This document shows, piece after piece, positions 61,439-64,000 of a stretch of 64,000 bases of DNA. The stretch's first letter is position 1, and every line of letters begins with the position of its first letter. This DNA comes from Bacillota bacterium (GTDB taxonomy: Bacteria > Bacillota > Dethiobacteria > DTU022): positions 1 through 64,000 of the forward strand of contig JAABTH010000002.1 in assembly GCA_011389985.1 (NCBI GenBank), given 5' to 3'. Under the pieces are notes generated by a model. That model worked only from the letters and a program-made list of their open reading frames with translations, was not told the DNA's origin and ran no database searches. A program made the position numbers and the translations under genes.

Positions 61439-62308
61439 ATTGCCACATTAACCGCCCTCGGACGACCTATCGTTCCGGGATATATAACAAACCGGATTAT
61501 TTTAACAATATTTTTTACTGCCTTCCTGTTATCATTGGCCATTCTGGTCTACACAGGAGAGTCTTTTACGGCTGCCTTTTTCAGCTCTTTTTCAACAGCA
61601 ATAGCAGTTTTTCTCACATGGGCGGTTGGTCGTGAATTAGATCCTGCCCACGAATGGTCTGCTTTTGTTGCTTTACCTGTTGTATTTATTGCAACCTTTA
61701 TATTAGGACGCCCTTCTTTGTTGGTTCCTTTCTTTATTATCCTTTGCTGCCGCATGATTACCCGAATTTGTGGTTTACAGCCTAAAAAAAGCGATGCTTT
61801 CCTTTTAATTGTAATGGGGATAGCACTTTATATCAATCACTTATATATTGCTTTGCCTTTTCTTTTGCTGCTGTTTGTATTAGATGCTGCCCTGAAACCG
61901 ACTAATAGTTTTCAGTTTATCTCTGCCCTGCTCACATCTTTCAGTTATATTATTCTCCTGATGTTTTTTCAACCCCGTTTTTCAGCATTATTCCAAAATG
62001 GCCCTTCAGTTTTTTGCCCGGTTTTTGCCATTATACTGGTAGCAGCGTCGGGCGTATTTGTCGCTTTTTATACCAGGCATGACAGAGTTGTAGATGATCT
62101 GAATATATCTGAAATAAGCAAGCTTAGATTAAATCTAGCCCGGCTTGCCACCGCGGCCTGGATCATCGCTGAAGTCTTCAGCGGCGGTACCGTTAACCTG
62201 CTGCAGGTCTACCCGGTAATTGCCGCTTACGGGGGTATCTTCCTTTATCATCTGGCCGGGATAATTCTTAATAAAGCTCATCCATTTTCAAATATTAAGG
62301 TGCTTTAG
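61439..62308 (+). CDS. Polytopic membrane protein of unknown function, probably starting at ATT
   Basis: The frame is open from 61433 but has no ATG, GTG or TTG until TTG 61535, which lacks a ribosome binding site and would cut the first membrane helix. AAAGGG at 61423-61428 lies 10 bases before an in-frame ATT at 61439, giving a 289-residue protein. It has about seven or eight hydrophobic helices and few charged residues, with a conserved-looking VGRELDPAHEW loop. I do not recognise the family. It follows ptb by 6 bases, so it is probably in the same operon and could be linked to fatty-acid or butyrate export, but nothing shows this. Confidence 0.65.
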   Translation: MATLTALGRPIVPGYITNRIILTIFFTAFLLSLAILVYTGESFTAAFFSSFSTAIAVFLTWAVGRELDPAHEWSAFVALPVVFIATFILGRPSLLVPFFIILCCRMITRICGLQPKKSDAFLLIVMGIALYINHLYIALPFLLLLFVLDAALKPTNSFQFISALLTSFSYIILLMFFQPRFSALFQNGPSVFCPVFAIILVAASGVFVAFYTRHDRVVDDLNISEISKLRLNLARLATAAWIIAEVFSGGTVNLLQVYPVIAAYGGIFLYHLAGIILNKAHPFSNIKVL

Positions 62309-62324
62309 TGAGATGGCTAGAAGA

Positions 62325-63938
62325 TTATTCGTTTTGGTAGACAATCTGCTGTTCAGGGTCAGGCTCGAAATATTTCAGGGTCTCTGTATTTAGGTCATAA
62401 GCAGCCAGCCATAGGTAATCGCCCAGAGGATCGGGTGTAAAAGTATAGTTGTACCGGGTAAGTTCAAGCTCATCAGAAACAAAGGTTAAGGTGGCCTCAG
62501 TTACCGGATCACCTGTATTTCCCATATAGACATAGACATCGTGCAGACCCTTTGTAAAATCATAAGCCTGCTCTTCAATGTCAAATACTCCGAAGCGGAA
62601 AGTTTCCAGCCCAAGCTTCCCGTCCATAATGTCGTAACCGTACCAGAAATCGAATGGGGCAAAGTAAGAATCGTAGTTTTCTGACCATATTATAAGGTCA
62701 AGGTCTGCTTCCGTGTCCCATTCAAGCAAAGCAATCATTGGTGCATCAAAGTATAAATCGAGAACTTTTATGTTTTCTTCGCCGGCATCAACAAGCAGGG
62801 TAAACCACTGGTCGTAAGGTGGTGAATACCACAGATCTTCGATTAAGTAAATTTCGCTGCTGCCGTCGGGGTAATAAACCCCGATAGTTGCTTCAGTTTC
62901 ACCGATGCCGTCTGCAGGTTCAGGACCGTAATAATAGACGGCAACTAGATACTTACCGCTGGAATAGTCGGCCATTTCTCCGTTGTCAGCAGTTTCATAA
63001 CGGGTAAAGGCAAACCACTCTTCACCCTGACTCCCCTGCGTAATATCGGGGCTGTCACCGATAAAAGGCGCCGCTCCGATAAATTCAAAATCTGCTGTCC
63101 AAATTTCAAGATCTAGATCTGCTTCACCCTCCCAGTTAAGGACAACGGCCAGTTCACCCGGCCGGTGTTCATAATAGCCGGTTCCTCCCTGCGAGCCGTA
63201 ACCAAATACAGCGGAAATGCTCTGAGGCTGTTCCCGGCTTTCAATCAGATTGTGGACAAGATCGATCGGTACGGCGAAGTTTAAATTTTGCCCGGTCAGG
63301 TAGGTAAGTGTATTAACCCCGATTACCTCCCCCCTCATATTCATCAGAGGTCCGCCACTGCTGCCTTTCGAAATAGGTGCGGTGGTTTGAATATGATCGT
63401 AATTGAAACCTTCCAAACGCCGGTAAACGGTACTGATAATGCCGTCGGAAACAGTTTTTTTCAAGCCCTCAGGATTACCCATAGCGATAACCTGTTCGCC
63501 TAGCCTTACATCGTCAATTGTTGAAGCCAAGGGTAAAGGTTGAAGGTCGGTTGTGTTTACTTTTAACAGAGCCAGGTCCCATTCTTCGTTGGCAGCCAGC
63601 ACCTGCACATCATCGTAAGTAACACCATTAATTTCAACAATGGCAGAGACAGCGCCATCCATTACATGGTAATTGGTTACGATCATGCCGTCACTGCTGA
63701 CGACAAAACCGGAGCCAAACCAATAATAGCCGGTTTGATCGTCACCTTCAGCTTCAATATAGGCTAACCCCGGATCAGCTATTTCTGCCAGATCAGCAAT
63801 ACTGTACTCCCGTGGTGTTTCTTCCATGATCTCGGATGCAGGGGGGCTGCCACAACCTGCCATGTAAAGAAGAAGGGCTGCAGTTATAAGCGATATAAAT
63901 GGCAAAATCCTTACAGGTAATCTGTTTAATATTCTCAT
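62325..63938 (-). CDS. HtrA-like trypsin-family protease, lipoprotein, with duplicated C-terminal modules
   Basis: A 537-residue secreted protease. A signal peptide ends in the lipobox MAGC (~25-28), so it is anchored to the membrane surface. The trypsin-like domain has His in VTNYHVMDG, Asp in EWDLALLKV and Ser in ISKGSSGGPL, a full catalytic triad of the Deg/HtrA type. No PDZ domain follows. Instead the C-terminal half (~245-530) has two related beta modules, each with an ADLDLxIW strand (EADLDLEIWTADF and EADLDLIIWSENY), which resemble pre-peptidase-type domains. GGGAG lies 8 bases before ATG 63938. The next 60 bases to the window end hold no gene I can support. Confidence 0.82.
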   Translation of the reverse strand: MRILNRLPVRILPFISLITAALLLYMAGCGSPPASEIMEETPREYSIADLAEIADPGLAYIEAEGDDQTGYYWFGSGFVVSSDGMIVTNYHVMDGAVSAIVEINGVTYDDVQVLAANEEWDLALLKVNTTDLQPLPLASTIDDVRLGEQVIAMGNPEGLKKTVSDGIISTVYRRLEGFNYDHIQTTAPISKGSSGGPLMNMRGEVIGVNTLTYLTGQNLNFAVPIDLVHNLIESREQPQSISAVFGYGSQGGTGYYEHRPGELAVVLNWEGEADLDLEIWTADFEFIGAAPFIGDSPDITQGSQGEEWFAFTRYETADNGEMADYSSGKYLVAVYYYGPEPADGIGETEATIGVYYPDGSSEIYLIEDLWYSPPYDQWFTLLVDAGEENIKVLDLYFDAPMIALLEWDTEADLDLIIWSENYDSYFAPFDFWYGYDIMDGKLGLETFRFGVFDIEEQAYDFTKGLHDVYVYMGNTGDPVTEATLTFVSDELELTRYNYTFTPDPLGDYLWLAAYDLNTETLKYFEPDPEQQIVYQNE

Positions 63939-64000
63939 GGCTGACACTCCCTTTATATAAAACAGCTGTAATCGTTTAGAAGTTTTGCAAAGATAAAGAT

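Overview
The window looks like chromosomal DNA of a strictly anaerobic, Gram-positive, amino-acid or betaine fermenting bacterium of the Clostridia type. The evidence is Gram-positive style ribosome binding sites, a PyrR attenuator, a ferredoxin-dependent 2-oxoacid oxidoreductase, 4-hydroxybutyryl-CoA dehydratase, butyrate kinase with phosphotransbutyrylase, five corrinoid-methyltransferase (MttB family) genes and one probable selenoprotein. No tRNA, rRNA, CRISPR array, phage or intact insertion sequence was seen. Assignments rest on reading motifs; no database search was possible.

Region 1 (1-5790) is a histidine degradation run: the end of a probable imidazolonepropionase, a cyclodeaminase, glutamate formimidoyltransferase and histidine ammonia-lyase. 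It continues with tight spacing into an MttB-family methyltransferase and a proline-racemase-family enzyme. Region 2 (5968-17594) has a PAS-PAS-AAA+ sigma-54 activator and two good -24/-12 promoters. One drives a second mttB, an aminotransferase and an acetoacetate-decarboxylase-like gene; the other drives a peptide-type ABC transporter. Region 3 (17600-26974) has three more mttB genes around a three-subunit molybdenum hydroxylase, a 37-codon remnant of an aconitase-X gene, an inverted-repeat element and a second cyclodeaminase. Together, regions 1-3 look like an island for taking up and demethylating quaternary amines (betaines) and breaking down the resulting amino acids or heterocycles. No corrinoid protein or reactivase lies in the window, so those must be elsewhere.

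Region 4 (26990-37705) is mixed: hydrolases, a CBS protein, a thioredoxin-CcdA protein whose redox motif contains an in-frame TGA (probably selenocysteine, with a hairpin at the right distance), a 2-oxoacid:ferredoxin oxidoreductase with an enoyl-CoA hydratase, a zinc-ribbon microprotein, a GGDEF/HD-GYP sensor and a class III aminotransferase. Region 5 (38111-51267) has a class A penicillin-binding protein, three small secreted or membrane proteins of unknown role, a SagB-like oxidoreductase, 4-hydroxybutyryl-CoA dehydratase, a class V aminotransferase, a NIF3-like protein, an ADP-forming acyl-CoA synthetase and homoserine dehydrogenase.

Region 6 (51433-63938) is mostly housekeeping: signal peptidase I, an LCP protein with an acidic proline-rich tail, the pyrRKDFE operon under a PyrR attenuator, Tex, butyrate kinase, phosphotransbutyrylase, a membrane protein that may start at ATT, and a lipoprotein HtrA-like protease with unusual C-terminal modules.
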